A DNA stretch of 64,000 nt from Stenurella melanura (GCA_963583905.1 OY757318.1:34857640-34921639); one strand, 5' to 3'. Shown: positions 24,901-34,399, counted from the first letter of the stretch. Made by a program: numbers and translations. Notes: generated by a model not told the origin, from the sequence alone.

Positions 24901-27328
24901 AAAATATTGTAAAATGCGTTCCTCGTTTTGAATTTGCCGATTTTGTAAATTATAATTCTTTGGTCTTAACTTACATACATTTCCTCCATTGTTAAAATTT
25001 GTATTAATGGTTGCTACCAATTTATGGCGAATGGAAGGCTGACGGCCAGGATGCCGTAAATTAAATTCATCAGCAGCTTCTCTAAGTGATCCGGCATTAT
25101 CTCCGACTAAACGAACCAATACCACTTTTTCTTGCATTGTTAAACGTTGAGCCATTTTCATAAAAAAAAAAATCAGTTCACTTATTATGTAACATTAATC
25201 CATCATTCATTAAATTTTTAACGTATTAACTTATTGACTTTCAACAATACATTGACACTTGATAATTTTTGTTTTCATGGCTTACTTAGGTCTTTATTAA
25301 AGATTATTTGTTAAAAACATGGTAGGTATGTACAAATTAGAATTTTTGCCTTATTAAAAAAATAGTAATTTTTTTGTAGAACCATTTCATACTAGTACAA
25401 TAGGTACATTATTCTGAACAAAAAATAAAGATCACATTTTTTTCATATGACAATCCGTTTCACAGATACAAATTATTTTAAGTTGAAAAAAATTGATTTT
25501 TAAGGGCCCATATCTCAAACGCCTTTGAACACACAACGATGTAATCTTGTACAACGGGGTTTCTAAAGGTGCTGATTAGGAATACTTTACTAGTTTTTCT
25601 CTAATAATATCGATAATACTTTTTTTTTTTAAATCGACCCTCCTTTTCCATGATAGAATCGAACGCCACTGACTGCAGTCGAATGTGGTTACGCCTAAAG
25701 ACTCACTTCATAGGTATATATTCACCACCAACATTTCAAAACATTCGGATATCAGGTGAGTGAGATATGAAGGTGGCTCCATGAAAAGTGGGACACAGTG
25801 TATACGTTTACCAAGTTTCAAGTCAATATCTCAATTTTATTTTATCAACTCCTTTAATAATGGAGTAGAGGTGGTGGGGGGTTGAAAAATATTATAAAAA
25901 AACCTGATGCCTTGGATTGTAGTACATACACCGAATTTCAAGTTTCTGTACTCTTACCAGCTTGCTTTATTTATTTTCCCCTATTTGCCTCTAATTTAAC
26001 CCCCAATCCTTGAACAGAATAATCCCAAAATTTAATCTAGTTCCTGATGTAAATATAATATATACGTGTACAAAATTTCAAGTGAATGTCTCATTTTTTT
26101 TATTAATCCCTTTAATAATTGAGTGGAGGGGTGGTGAGGGGATGGAAAATATTATAAAAAATTTTGAGGCCTTTAAAATTTCGACGTTCCATGACATTCT
26201 AAACCTATTTCAAGAAAAATTTTTGAAAATTATTTTACGATTACTATACTTCCAATCCACTACGTGGATGTGGAAGTGATTAGGTGAAAAATGTCTGAAA
26301 TAAAAGCCAGCAAATACATTTTGACTCGTAAGTTCGATATTCTTCATGCCCGAAAAATGTTATACATTGTCACACTTGTATTGTTTGTAACTCTGAATTA
26401 TAGTATCGATTTAAAACCTTAAAATTGTCTGAAAATTTAGTTTTTCACTTGTATGGTTTAGAATTTCCTACTTATAAAGTTGCAATTATTACTTTTTACT
26501 TGTATCAACTATAAAGCGTACGGTAGATCAGAAACAGACCTGTTCAACAGGCACACGAAAAAAAAGCACTATGCTTTTGATCAGACCCAGTTATTCTTAT
26601 GTTTCTGGACCTGCTGAATCCGATGCTGTCGATGCTGTCGCATTCGACAGGTCCAAAAACATAACAAAAACAGGGTCTCATCAAAAGTACAAAGCACTTT
26701 TTTAATTTTGTGTGCCTGTGTAATTTTATTATTAATAAACTCATTATTATAATTAATAATCTAACTGAACAGACATTTAACCACTGACTTAAAATAGAAT
26801 ATTTTCTTGCCATAGGCACAAAGGGCAGCTGATTCTACGCAAAGAGCAGCAGCCGAAGCCAGACAACATGTCAACGTATTACAAAACACCCTCAACGCAG
26901 CCCAAGCCGCAGCAGAACATGTAACACAGGCAGCTTCCGAAGCTGCTGGTGAGTTAGCCGCCCAGCAAGCTATGGTAGGTTCTGCTATGGACCGTTTGGA
27001 ACAGATAGGAAAACAATTGGCAGCTGTAAGGATCGACTTCGAAGCTACAAGGACTGCAGCTCAACAAGCTCAGGCTTCTGCGCAGGCAGCAGCGGCTAAC
27101 GCAGCCGCAGCAGCAGCGGCAGCGGCAGCAGATCTCGCTAAAACAGCTGGAAAACAACCCCCTCCACCTCCTCCACCGGCTCCTTCTCCAAAACCGGCAG
27201 GAGGCAATGGTGGAGGTAATGGAGGCAACGGAGGTGGCGGCGGTAAAAGCAAGGGACAGTACATAGCAGAAGCAGCCTACGATGAAAATAACACTTTTTA
27301 TCACCCTTTATTTTATGGAGAAAACTAA
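9954..27328 (+). CDS. DUF745-like secreted Ala/Gln-rich coiled-coil protein (4 coding exons, 313 aa)
   Basis: Joining 9954-9987, 10423-10700, 17925-18041 and 26816-27328 gives one uninterrupted frame. Each junction has GT/AG borders (GTAAGT donor in intron 1, GTATGA in intron 2, GTAGAA in intron 3). The product begins with a signal peptide (MILLLLLAAYALPTLHA, cleavage likely before SEYDD). An acidic, Asn-rich linker follows, then a long Ala/Gln-rich helical region with AALAGKQILLQGLEQQFRDA, close to the AALAGKQQIVEQLEQEV motif of the insect DUF745 family. The tail has a poly-Ala stretch, a poly-Pro segment and a Gly/Asn-rich low-complexity region, ending HPLFYGEN. It is expected to be secreted and to form coiled coils. 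The molecular function of DUF745 is not known. Introns of 7.2 and 8.8 kb are packed with transposons. Confidence 0.85.
10423..10700 (+). CDS. DUF745-like gene, coding exon 2
   Basis: Acceptor tattttacag ends at 10422. The exon supplies the signal-peptide end (PTLHA), an acidic segment (SEYDDIDILTNYD), a run of Asn and then the first Ala/Gln helical part ending LAQSAAA. The donor GTATGA at 10701 leaves phase 0. Confidence 0.85.
10701..10979. other. Start of intron 2, unassigned
   Basis: Intron sequence with no recognised element. An element end (tatacagggtgttctagg) begins at about 10981. Confidence 0.4.
10981..11560 (+). pseudogene. Decayed reverse-transcriptase fragment
   Basis: At about 11310-11370 the + strand reads NNGVPQGPMLGPTSFKI, the RT motif normally GVPQGSVLGPLLF. 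About 80 bp later short blocks resemble the YADDxQLxLSFDPKNL segment but with stops and shifts. It is too degraded to assign a clade. Confidence 0.55.
11671..12070. repeat. Dispersed repeat, copy 2 (paired with 4834-5320)
   Basis: Same-orientation counterpart of the block at 4834-5320, with tatctttacaaaaaactgaa, acattcatccacccatttca and the cggccttttctcgcc block in the same order. It leads straight into the left arm of the next inverted repeat. Confidence 0.65.
11935..13010. mobile_element. Foldback-type element 2
   Basis: Inverted repeat with left arm 11935-12515 and right arm 12690-13010. Matching blocks include agttcaagtgttcaacatta, caattctttgggacttcctg, tttaagcggtgctagggga and accagtatgatactggtaaa. 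The left arm holds about 270 bp (roughly 12125-12395) that the right arm lacks. The spacer contains ttccgaaacgtcggcg near 12630-12650. No coding frame is present. Confidence 0.75.
13011..14880. other. Intron 2 sequence, unassigned
   Basis: AT-rich, with a C-homopolymer at about 13170. Open frames of 63-70 codons have no motif. Nothing further recognised. Confidence 0.4.
14881..16160. other. Intron 2 sequence with an unrecognised open stretch at 15900-16160
   Basis: Most of this holds nothing I recognise. At 15900-16161 both strands are open for 65-84 codons. The minus-strand 15964-16161 frame (HVAPKKYGPILPVLDI) looks coding-like and may be a mobile-element remnant, but I cannot name a family. 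Confidence 0.35.
16165..16450 (+). pseudogene. Tc1/mariner-like transposase fragment
   Basis: The + strand at about 16315-16380 reads PDFTPLDFFSWGYNTYS, the third-Asp block (SPDLTPLDFFLWGY) of the same broad family as at 2533-2790 and 23567-25800. It is preceded by a diverged segment ending KELFPDKVISSFR. Stops surround it. It is an old fragment inside intron 2. Confidence 0.55.
16451..17924. other. End of intron 2, unassigned
   Basis: AT-rich intron with short chance open frames (16685-17041, 17842-18036). The last of these overlaps coding exon 3 in another frame and is a shadow. Confidence 0.4.
17925..18041 (+). CDS. DUF745-like gene, coding exon 3
   Basis: Acceptor ctgttttag ends at 17924. 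The exon is 117 nt, exactly 39 codons, and carries the family's most recognisable segment (AALAGKQILLQGLEQQF). The donor at 18042 is GTAGAA. It was found by splice logic and coiled-coil continuity because the exon is too short to stand out as an open frame. Confidence 0.82.
18042..18650. other. Start of intron 3, unassigned
   Basis: AT-rich, no motif or repeat recognised. Confidence 0.4.
18660..19515 (-). pseudogene. Non-LTR retrotransposon RNase H and C-terminal fragment
   Basis: A 171-codon minus-strand frame (19509-18994) is an RNase H domain: AEIHAIELRVRRL, IKIFSSSQAALKAFGSY, LTLIWIPGHSGMEGNEVAN. Two catalytic Asp positions are altered (FSSSQAAL where FSDSQAAL is usual, and NEVAN where NEVAD is usual), so the enzyme would be inactive. 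Below 18994 the frame breaks, but the following knuckle region (EYRQCLEDDETAEHVL) and a C-terminal NLLDEP segment are readable to about 18720. This is a 5'-truncated Jockey/I-group copy in antisense orientation to the host gene. Confidence 0.8.
19516..20179. other. Intron 3 sequence, unassigned
   Basis: A cagtagggtggtcctcattc end-like motif at about 19530 could be a transposon terminus, but I found no matching inverted partner. Otherwise nothing recognised. Confidence 0.35.
20180..21320 (-). pseudogene. hAT-like (DUF659-type) transposase remnant
   Basis: Minus-strand blocks in changing frames match the order of a widespread arthropod hAT-type transposase. They are a start-like MSQPTQATVNFWICDIAG (about 21314), VKYIWLIMDETINAS then VANVLVGSLQEN (about 20960-20880), FFKAASRIRLFHEILPNTP (about 20760-20705), PLPPEPITTRWGT (about 20700-20660) and LLNPNEAVTISQAQREFMD (about 20600-20560). 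Many stops and shifts break it. No ends were found. The superfamily is inferred from remembered homologues. Confidence 0.55.
21540..21795. repeat. Two diverged tandem copies of about 110 bp
   Basis: tatatgagggttgagtttcc...gcggtgtcgcggtcgagtg (about 21600-21665) recurs as tatatcacagggggtcaagt...gcggtgtagtggatcgtg (about 21714-21782). The region is otherwise unremarkable. Confidence 0.5.
21935..22460 (-). pseudogene. Remnant of an unclassified arthropod transposase-like protein
   Basis: Minus-strand translation gives PPYLSLIRDCRETLIKMEAL (22375 downward). Lower down it gives VKKLRVVNDVAERGVKLV followed by LLTKDDEQKQYDLQVVSDY (about 22080-21955), a block I recognise from repetitive insect proteins related to transposases. 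The superfamily is unknown to me. Frames are broken between the blocks. Confidence 0.5.
23071..23303. mobile_element. 233-bp MITE with TA duplication
   Basis: Terminal inverted repeats gaggtgtttcagaatctcat / gaggtgttttaaaacctcat, flanked by TA on both sides (23069-23070, 23304-23305). It interrupts tandem unit 1 of the surrounding repeat. The short open frame inside is antisense noise. TA plus short TIRs suggests a Tc1/mariner-mobilised MITE. Confidence 0.8.
23567..25800. mobile_element. Tc1/mariner element with about 500-bp inverted repeats (2234 bp)
   Basis: Ends read CAGTGTGTCCCACTTTTCAT (left) and, inverted, CACTGTGTCCCACTTTTCAT (right), flanked by TA (23565-23566, 25801-25802). The inverted repeats continue to about 24072 and back to about 25302, around 90% identical by eye. 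The TIR length recalls Tc3-like elements. A single transposase gene on the minus strand fills the space between them. It is inserted in tandem unit 2 of the Helitron-like repeat. Confidence 0.93.
24086..25161 (-). pseudogene. Mariner-like DD39D transposase, one stop and one frameshift
   Basis: N-terminal helix-turn-helix region MAQRLTMQEKVVLVRL with a second HTH (SSIKQVALNLNFSKNIVWR). Catalytic core: VIFTDETTF (first Asp), YQLDGAPAHN (second Asp) and RSPDLTTLDFYLWGRLKN (third Asp). I count 39 residues between the second Asp and the LDF Asp, hence DD39D. Lesions: an in-frame TAG at 24537-24535 (GLWKD/IIGPF) and a one-base slip in the A/T run at 24518-24523, after which IPRLNGEAYLNLL resumes. 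The C-terminus (VRKRIEQCIRNDGGYIETQ) is complete. The start at 25161 or 25155 is equally possible. Inactive, but only two mutations from open. Confidence 0.9.
26286..26815. other. End of intron 3, unassigned
   Basis: Contains a small inverted arrangement at about 26590-26660 (gtttctggacctgctgaatc / gattcgacaggtccaaaaac type). Otherwise only branch/polypyrimidine sequence before exon 4. Confidence 0.35.
26816..27328 (+). CDS. DUF745-like gene, coding exon 4 (C-terminal)
   Basis: Acceptor ttgccatag ends at 26815. The exon encodes 170 residues and the stop: Ala/Gln/Glu heptads (AQRAADSTQRAAAEARQHV, AASEAAGELAAQQAMV, DRLEQIGKQLAAVRIDF), a poly-Ala stretch of about 10, then PPPPPPPAPSPKP, Gly/Asn repeats and a short polar tail. 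GC content is clearly higher than in the surrounding introns. Confidence 0.88.
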   Translation, partial: AQRAADSTQRAAAEARQHVNVLQNTLNAAQAAAEHVTQAASEAAGELAAQQAMVGSAMDRLEQIGKQLAAVRIDFEATRTAAQQAQASAQAAAANAAAAAAAAAADLAKTAGKQPPPPPPPAPSPKPAGGNGGGNGGNGGGGGKSKGQYIAEAAYDENNTFYHPLFYGEN

Positions 27329-27373
27329 AAGAAAGTATTAGCTCACTTATTGATTTTTTTACTGTTTTGTTAA

Positions 27374-27388
27374 AATAAAATTAATAAA
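27374..27388 (+). promoter_or_regulatory. Poly(A) signals of the DUF745-like gene
   Basis: Two AATAAA hexamers (27374-27379 and 27383-27388) lie 46-60 bp after the stop codon, followed by a T-rich stretch, as expected for a short 3' UTR. Confidence 0.7.
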
Positions 27389-27419
27389 ACTATACTGTTT
27401 TCTTTTTTGCACATTATTC

Positions 27420-29430
27420 CTAAGAACAAATTGCATACACAGGAAGTATGTAGTTAATGTAGTAATAATAGTAGTAACTGATCAGGATCGAGAAATTACC
27501 CCCATGATAAATTACAAACTGAAACAAACATAAATACGTAACTGGAAACTCGTAAATGTAGAAGTGTGGGTATATAGAAATGTGGAGCAGTGAAAAAGAA
27601 AACAAGTATGTACTATGTTATAGAAATTGTTTTACCAAAATTTGTTATACTATTTATAAAATTTTATTAAATAAAAGTGTTAAAACAATTTTTGTTTTTA
27701 AGTATTCAATAAATATTAATGATTGTTTTGCTAACAAAAATACGAAAATTTGAATTGACTGTTATAACCACTTAATATTGATAAATCCAAATATAGTTAA
27801 TAATATATACTATTAAGCAAGCTGTACTGGATTCAACGGGTTCCAAAATCTCATAGTATCCTTGAGGACTTTGAATTACTTAGGAACATACGTAGTGTTG
27901 AAGAAATTGCACACATATGGATGAAATTTTAAAATCGTTGGAAAAATCAAGCCAGTTATTTTATCCAATAAGTGCCATGCGTGTAACATTACTTCGTTTA
28001 TTGACCATTTTTTTTCACATGCGCTTGCCTCGAAAACTGATGCTAATCCTAGAAAAAAGAATCAAGTAAAAGCGTTGCCTCCATCCTTTATCTTTATTTC
28101 TACCCGATATGCTTGGTATCTATTTCAAAAGATAAACAAGTTTACCGTTTACTGTATTTACCCGTGTTTTATATTTTGTCGACATAGCCTTAGAAAAGAA
28201 TTAAATCTTCATATTAACACATTTTTTAAATAAATGTGTATCACTACACGGTAAAAATTCGACGCCAATCCATTGTTCCATAGTTGGTGAGATTTGATTT
28301 AGACGAAGAAATAAAATGTTCTTATTTTAATTTTAATTATTAAAATAATTATTTATTTATCCGCTAGGCGCCGAGAACAAGAAAGTTGATCTACGAAAAC
28401 GATATGAGATAATTATTTATAATTTATCTCATACTGGATAGATCACTATGAAATTCAATAGGGTTTTATTCCGAGAGTAGATGAAGTTATTTAAAAATTC
28501 TTGCGATTCGAACTTTAACCAATTTCAAAAAACGCAACGTTTAGAAAAATTAATTTTCTGAAATATTCACGTTCATACTCTATTTAAAAATGAAGAAAAG
28601 TGGTAAAAGCTGATAATAAATTGAAACGAGGTAGACATTATTGTTACCTAATGTTATTTAGTATTGGTATAGAGTAAGAAAATGGAAGAATGCGTTTTTG
28701 TTGACATGACTGACTTTCATGAAAAATAAATAAAATTAGAATTGTTTTAATTTACTAAATCATATATATCGAATCTCAAACATAATATATATTGATGAAA
28801 AGAAGCCTAATAATCTGGATTCAGCTAAAAATAAAGTTATAGTCAGAGGCTGCCTATATGTTTTTGTGACAGGTAATGGGACTGTCTGCTGACCATGAAA
28901 TATTGTTGGTAGTGCCCTAAGTCGCCTAGTCAGGGTTTTCGAATTTCTACGTGGCAACTTCCCGGGGAGGGGGCTTTAAAGTACAGTCGGTTTGTAATAG
29001 GTCTGGTAACTGTCTGCCGTTGATATATCGATAGATATGATCCTGGACATATCTCCTGCAAAGTTTGACCCTCGCAAGTGGTTGCGATCCAGAGACATGC
29101 CCGAAAAAACATACTTTTGGAATTTTGCCGGATAAGACAATGAGGTATATGCTCAAAACCTTGTTAGCTGTCTTGGGGACTCACGAGAGTAATGGAAAAA
29201 TACGTTTGGCAGACGCGCAAGTAGTTTTGGGCAAGTGTGGCAGCACTTTGAAAAGAACGAAATTTCAGAAAATTCTGAAATTTTTGTTAAATATTGAAAA
29301 AGAAGCAATAAAAACGCCTGCTGGTTTTTTTTCATGTACCTAGATGTATTACAAACAAGAAAAACCAAACAGCAGAAATTTTTATTCTTATGAAAAAATT
29401 GTATGCTAAAAAAACTAAAAAACTTTTTTG
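27420..29430. other. Intergenic sequence, unassigned
   Basis: Between the convergent genes. A stretch at 28930-29343 is open in several frames. The + frame around 29065 gives DPRKWLRSRDMPEKTYFWN, which looks coding-like (possibly a mobile-element remnant) but is not identifiable. The rest is AT-rich with no feature. Confidence 0.35.
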
Positions 29431-29499
29431 GCGCCAGATTTTAATTCTTTCATATCTATGGAAAACTCAACAATACGATATATATAGAGCTAATGAAAC

Positions 29500-29690
29500 A
29501 TATTCTTTATGGGATTTTGCAAACAGCAGAGAAAACTATCTGTGAGAACTAAAATAAAAACTATTTGTAAAATTATTGATATACAATTCTTTCGATAACC
29601 TAAATTCTGGTTATGCTATTCAGGTTATCGAAAGAATACAAAGATTGCGTATCAATAATTTTACAAAAATTTTACAGTACATACAAATAA
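29500..29690. repeat. Short foldback fragment related to element 1
   Basis: gggattttgcaaacagc and aactatctgtgagaacta match the arms at 5.3-9.0 kb. The inner part is a hairpin: ttctttcgataacctaaatt pairs with aggttatcgaaagaatac (about 29590-29640). Confidence 0.6.
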
Positions 29691-31126
29691 CCCCCCGGCC
29701 CCATTCTCAAACGTCCAGTACTCCGTAAATTTGCACAATAAACTATTTTTTCTTTTTATTTCCTGCTTTCTTATAGGTTCCTAGCGAGTAGTACTTTTTT
29801 TTTCTATATCTTCAGTTTGAAACAATATTTCTGTGCACAAAACTCGATATACGTAGGATTTAAAAAAATATATATTTTTTTTTTTTAGAAAATGTTGTTA
29901 TGTATAAAAATAAGTTTATTCAATGCAAACATATTTTTCTTAGAATAAGATTGCTCTTAACACAAAGTAGTATTAATAAGAATGGTTTAACATTACAATG
30001 TGTAATTATAAAAAATAAAAACGAATCTCGTCGGCACAGACTTCTTCATCTGCTTCATCTATCACATCCGGGTCATTTATTATAGTAATATTGATGAATT
30101 TTAAAAATTGTAAAGAAAGAGGAAAATGCTCCAAACTTTAAAAAGTATGCCTTTTGTTGAAAACAACACGCCTTGAAATTTTGATTCCCAAATATTGAAC
30201 CTTGTGGACACAAATGGATTTGTTATCTAAAATTTGAATTGCCCGCCATTTTATGCCATTATGTCCAAAACGGATATTTTTTTCAAAATTTGGATCTTCA
30301 CCCCAGCTGTCCGATGAGATTAAAAAAAGTTTTTTAAGTCATTTTGGCAACTGGTATTATATTTATTTATAAACCAAATAACAACAAATGGATTTTTTTC
30401 GGAAAAGAAAAAGAATTGCGAGAACTTTAATTTCAAAAAAAGTTAATTTTCATCTATCTGAACTATCTGAAAAAAATGTCAACAAAAGGTATATTTTCTG
30501 AAAGTTTGAAGTTGATCTGAACTCTTAACGTCCCTGGGTGTTAAAATGAAAAAGAAAACGTTTTTTAAGTTTATTCAATTTTGTATGTTGTGTACTTACT
30601 CAGGTGACCCAAAAGGCAGATGTGTTGGAATTTTAATTACGATTTTGGTTTTTTTGTTTGTCCTTATGGGGCCTCTAGAACTGGAGATATTCACCATTTT
30701 ACCTAAATAAACGTGGTGCAAAAAACTAAATTGTTTATAAAACGCAATAGGCTTTCGAAGTTCAAAACTCAAATATATACTAAATATACTCATGGTGATA
30801 CTCCAGACGGTATGAAATTATAATTTTGCTGTTACGCAATTATGCACATCAATGTTCTCTTTTGCTCCACTACAATGGTCGATGCGCGTTTCGCCAATCA
30901 TTATCAGAAAATTACTAAAATGCCTTTTAGTCATTTTCCAATGATGCCAACGTGGTTGGCGAAACATGCGTGGAGTGTTGGTGTTCGAGCGTTGCGTTGA
31001 AAGGTATTTATGGAAACTACGTGTTCAGAAGCAGCGTCACACCAAAGGTTTAGAAACCCTCCAAGAAGTATTCTTTTCAATACTGTTTGTAGATATTAAC
31101 CTTCTTCGTCTCTTCTTCTTGTGGCT
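29691..31126. other. Intergenic sequence with a palindrome at 30885-30970
   Basis: Mostly featureless. At 30885-30970 gcgcgtttcgccaatcatta...ctaaaa pairs with ttttagtcatt...ttggcgaaacatgcg, a roughly 90-bp palindrome ending in GGCGAAAC on both strands. It lies just downstream (on the minus strand) of the retrotransposon at 31127-32420. Confidence 0.4.
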
Positions 31127-32420
31127 TTATAACCCTACGTGGGTTTTTGCCTGCTCGACAATTATTTTCCATTCTGCCATCTTAGAAATAGTCCTTCTCC
31201 ATCCCCTCACTCCCAGTGTCCTAATATCTTGCTCCACATCTTCGATCCATCTCTTACGTGGTATTCCTCTAAGGCGTTTTCCTGGCGGTTTCCATTGCAT
31301 TATTCTTTTTGTTGTCCTCTCGTCATCTATTCTTAGCACATGCACCAGCCACTCTAATCTCCTGGCTTTTATGAACCTAACAATATCGGCTTCTTGGATC
31401 AGATGGTCAAGTTCATGGTTCATTCTTATTTTCCAGGAGCCGTCTTCCTCCTGGATGGGACCATATATTCTTCGAAGTATTTTTCTTTCGAAGACTCTCA
31501 GCTGGTTCACATCAGCACAGGATAATGTGCACGCTTCGCACCCATATGTGACTACGGGTCGCATCAACGATTTATATATTTTCAACTTCAGGTTTCTGTT
31601 TAGAATTTTAGACTTCATTAATTTTTCATGAGCAAAATAGCATCTGTTTCCACTCAGTATACGTGCCTTTATTTCGTTTGATACCAAATTTTCGTTATTT
31701 ATTTGTAATCATGTACATGCTCGAGGTTAAATCTTCCTGTACGTATGTTGTTGTTATTAATATTTACTCTTCTTTTCGTTTTCATATCCTTTTTCTTTGT
31801 GTCACTAATTTCGAGCCCTCTTAACTGAGCCTCCTCGTCCAATTGTACTAATATTTCCCCAAGCAGTCTTATCTCGGCTTATTATAGCGACGTAATCGGC
31901 ATATGCGCAGAGTTGTGCTGATTTTGTACCTATGTTGCCGGACATTTTAAGTTTTCGGGTAGATGCTTCTAGTATCAGGTTGAAGATGAACATGGTGGAT
32001 AGTGCGTCACCTTCACTTGTCTCACTCCAGCGTTTATACTAAATGGAGTTGTTAACTCGCCATCTACCTTTACAGCGGCTTTGGATTCGTTTAAGGTGAC
32101 TGCAATGAGCCTCACATATTTTGAGGGATGCCTAGCATGGTAATATCCCGGAGCATTCGGTGTCTATTAACACTGTCAAATGTTTGCCTAAAATCTACAT
32201 AAAGACTATGTAGGTCAATGTCATATTCACATGTTTTTTCTAGTTGTGGATCTGTTTGGCCCGAACCCGCACTGATATTCTCCAAGAGTCTGCTCAGAAT
32301 AGTCAGCCAATGTATTGTATAACACACCCGATAGAACTTTATATGTTGCAATTAGTAATGTAATATGCCCCTATAGTAGATATTAACCTATAATTATTTC
32401 TTTTATAGAGAAGTGTGGTA
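31127..32420 (-). pseudogene. Non-LTR retrotransposon RT and C-terminal domain, decayed
   Basis: Reading downward on the minus strand: an RT segment LYVDFRQTFDSVNRHRML (about 32205-32150), then a YADD-box region AQLCAYADYVAIISRDKT (about 31900, with the second catalytic Asp changed to Tyr). A 186-codon C-terminal frame (31687-31127) follows with LKLKIYKSLMRPVVTYGCEA, FERKILRRIYGP and RLRGIPRKRWIEDVEQDI, typical of the thumb/tail of insect LINE polymerases of the type ending KxRWxDxVxxD. Stops and frameshifts separate the blocks, and the 5' part is missing. The clade is uncertain. Confidence 0.75.
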
Positions 32421-33895
32421 GTAATATAGGGCATACATTATAAAACTTTATTTTATTATATAAAATATTGAAACTAAAAATTCAAACTAAACTACCCCTG
32501 CCTCCTTCTCTATCCTTTGTTTCTACCAAATAGAGAAACATCGACTGCTGAATTTCCAAATTGGTTACCTCAGGAAATATCTAGTTATGCATACTGAGAG
32601 GTATAGTAAACGAAATACATATAGTGACAGGAAGAGGCAAAAGAGCAGCGGTGTCCTTTGTCGGTCGCTTTGTCGGCTTTAACTGCTTTATCGGCATCTC
32701 TTTGATGCCCTCACTATATCTGTTACGTCTACTATACATATCCGCAGAAAATCCCCGGTTGGCATTTTTTTTCTTCTAAAACTCCTTTTAGCTTAGGCTA
32801 TATAATAAATAACCAAAATAAAGAATAGGTGCAAAGAAGACCAACATCAAGAATAATAAATTATTTTATTAATGTACCAACAACAAAAATAAGATCGACA
32901 CATGTATTAACAAAAGTTGCGGAACAATCTATACATATTTGGTAATAATACCTACATAATACACAGCATAATATTAACAATATTACACAGAAAATTTAAA
33001 TTATGTAAATTCATCAAATCACTTCGATATGAACAAAAATTTAAATAAAAACACACAATATTTATAAAATGGTTATTGCTGTGTTCATACTGTCTTCATA
33101 CCGGAAATATTCAACAAGTTATATAATGAATTTAAAGCAGCCTTTCTTATTCAACATGAATATATCTTCATAATAAATAATAAACAAATTTTAATAGTGG
33201 ACAAAGTTTAAAGAAAAGATAATTTACCTAAATTTAGAAAATCGAATTATGGAGAGAAAAAACAAATACCGCCAGTCTAAATTATAAATTCTAAGGAAAT
33301 TAGGGAGTTGTCTCAGAGAGCCAAATGGTTCCTTACAATTATCTTGACACCGAAATACGTTCTAATCTGCTCTCTCTCTCTCTCTCCATGTATAGCATTC
33401 AATCCTTCTATCAAGCACACACAAATCAAACGTAAGTTGAATTTACCAACTCCTAAATTTTCTATGATTGGCCACATTACCAGTATTCTTGTTAAGTAAT
33501 GTGACCTAAATTAAATGGCACAATCTCCTTTTTGAAAAAAAAAATAAATGTCAAAAGATGGTGCCCCTCAGCTCGATTTTCTCATAAGTGTCTCCTCTTT
33601 CACCTCTGGTCTTGCTTACATACATAATAAACATTTCTCGACTATATACTTACAATTTTCCTGCAGGAACAAATTTTTTAACCTCGTCCCTTCATAAATA
33701 TTACCTCCAGTTTAACGGGAAGTGACTCTAACATTGTATGTGTATTTTTCTTGATGAACAAAATGGGGAACATACCACAAATGGAAGTTCATAAAAGTGT
33801 AGTATTATACTCATCGCAACTACGAAACGAAGAGTATATTGTATTTGATGGGCACATTTCTAAAACGGTAAATATCGATTGCAGAGAATTTTTTT
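32421..33895. other. Intergenic sequence, unassigned
   Basis: AT-rich. A (CT)n microsatellite lies at about 33369-33387. Short open frames at 33308-33499 and 33751-33963 have no motif. Confidence 0.4.
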
Positions 33896-34399
33896 TAATT
33901 TCAAAAAAAATTTTTGTAGTTACGAACGAAACTTTGGGTAATTGTTCTATTCAACATCAATAAGTCTGAAAAATAAAGTCAGACGTTTTGCATGGGAGGT
34001 TTTTGAGATATAAGGGTTGAAAGTTACAAAATTTTGAAAAAGGCAATTTAGATTTTGAAATGTTAGTAAAATGAGGTTGAAATTGATTAATACGTCTGAC
34101 TAGCTCATTTTAGTTCTTAAGGGGTTCAAAAATGATATAATTCGGTGTCAGACGTTCTCATTAGCTTTCACGCCATTTTTCGTTTTTTATCGGTTTCGAA
34201 ACATTTTTAAACACGTAATAAAATCAAACACATGACCACTTTAGGTATTGCAAAAATAAGATGAAAGTAAATGAAAACATCAGACACCGAAATATATCAT
34301 TTTTGAACCCTATTTTTCAAAATTTTGCAACTCAACCCTTATATCTCAAAAACCGACCATGGAAAACGTCTGACACTTTTTTCAGACTTATTAACGTTG

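Larger units (their letters stand above)
22550..26285. mobile_element. Helitron-like (HINE/DINE-type) repeat element with internal tandem units, copy A
   Basis: A head block (22555-22800: ctctatgatacactgacaat, ccagaacatactttacatga) is followed by three tandem units of about 250-260 bp. Units start near 22927, 23411 and 25905 once insertions are removed. A tail follows (catgacattctaaacctatt) and ends in a hairpin (cttccaatccactacgtgga..tggaag, 26248-26276). Copy B lies at 48130-49100 with the same head and tail. Internal tandem units plus a 3' hairpin are features of nonautonomous Helitron-related elements. That class assignment is inference. Confidence 0.5.

Noticed and set aside
24656..24931. 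Plus-strand open frame of 91 codons
   Set aside because: Antisense to the mariner transposase.
26954..27304. Antisense 116- and 64-codon frames, Cys- or Pro/Gly-rich
   Set aside because: Opposite-strand shadows of the Ala-, Pro- and Gly-rich last exon of the DUF745-like gene.
30966..31631. 221-codon plus-strand frame
   Set aside because: Antisense to the retrotransposon C-terminal domain at 31127-31687, which has recognisable family motifs.
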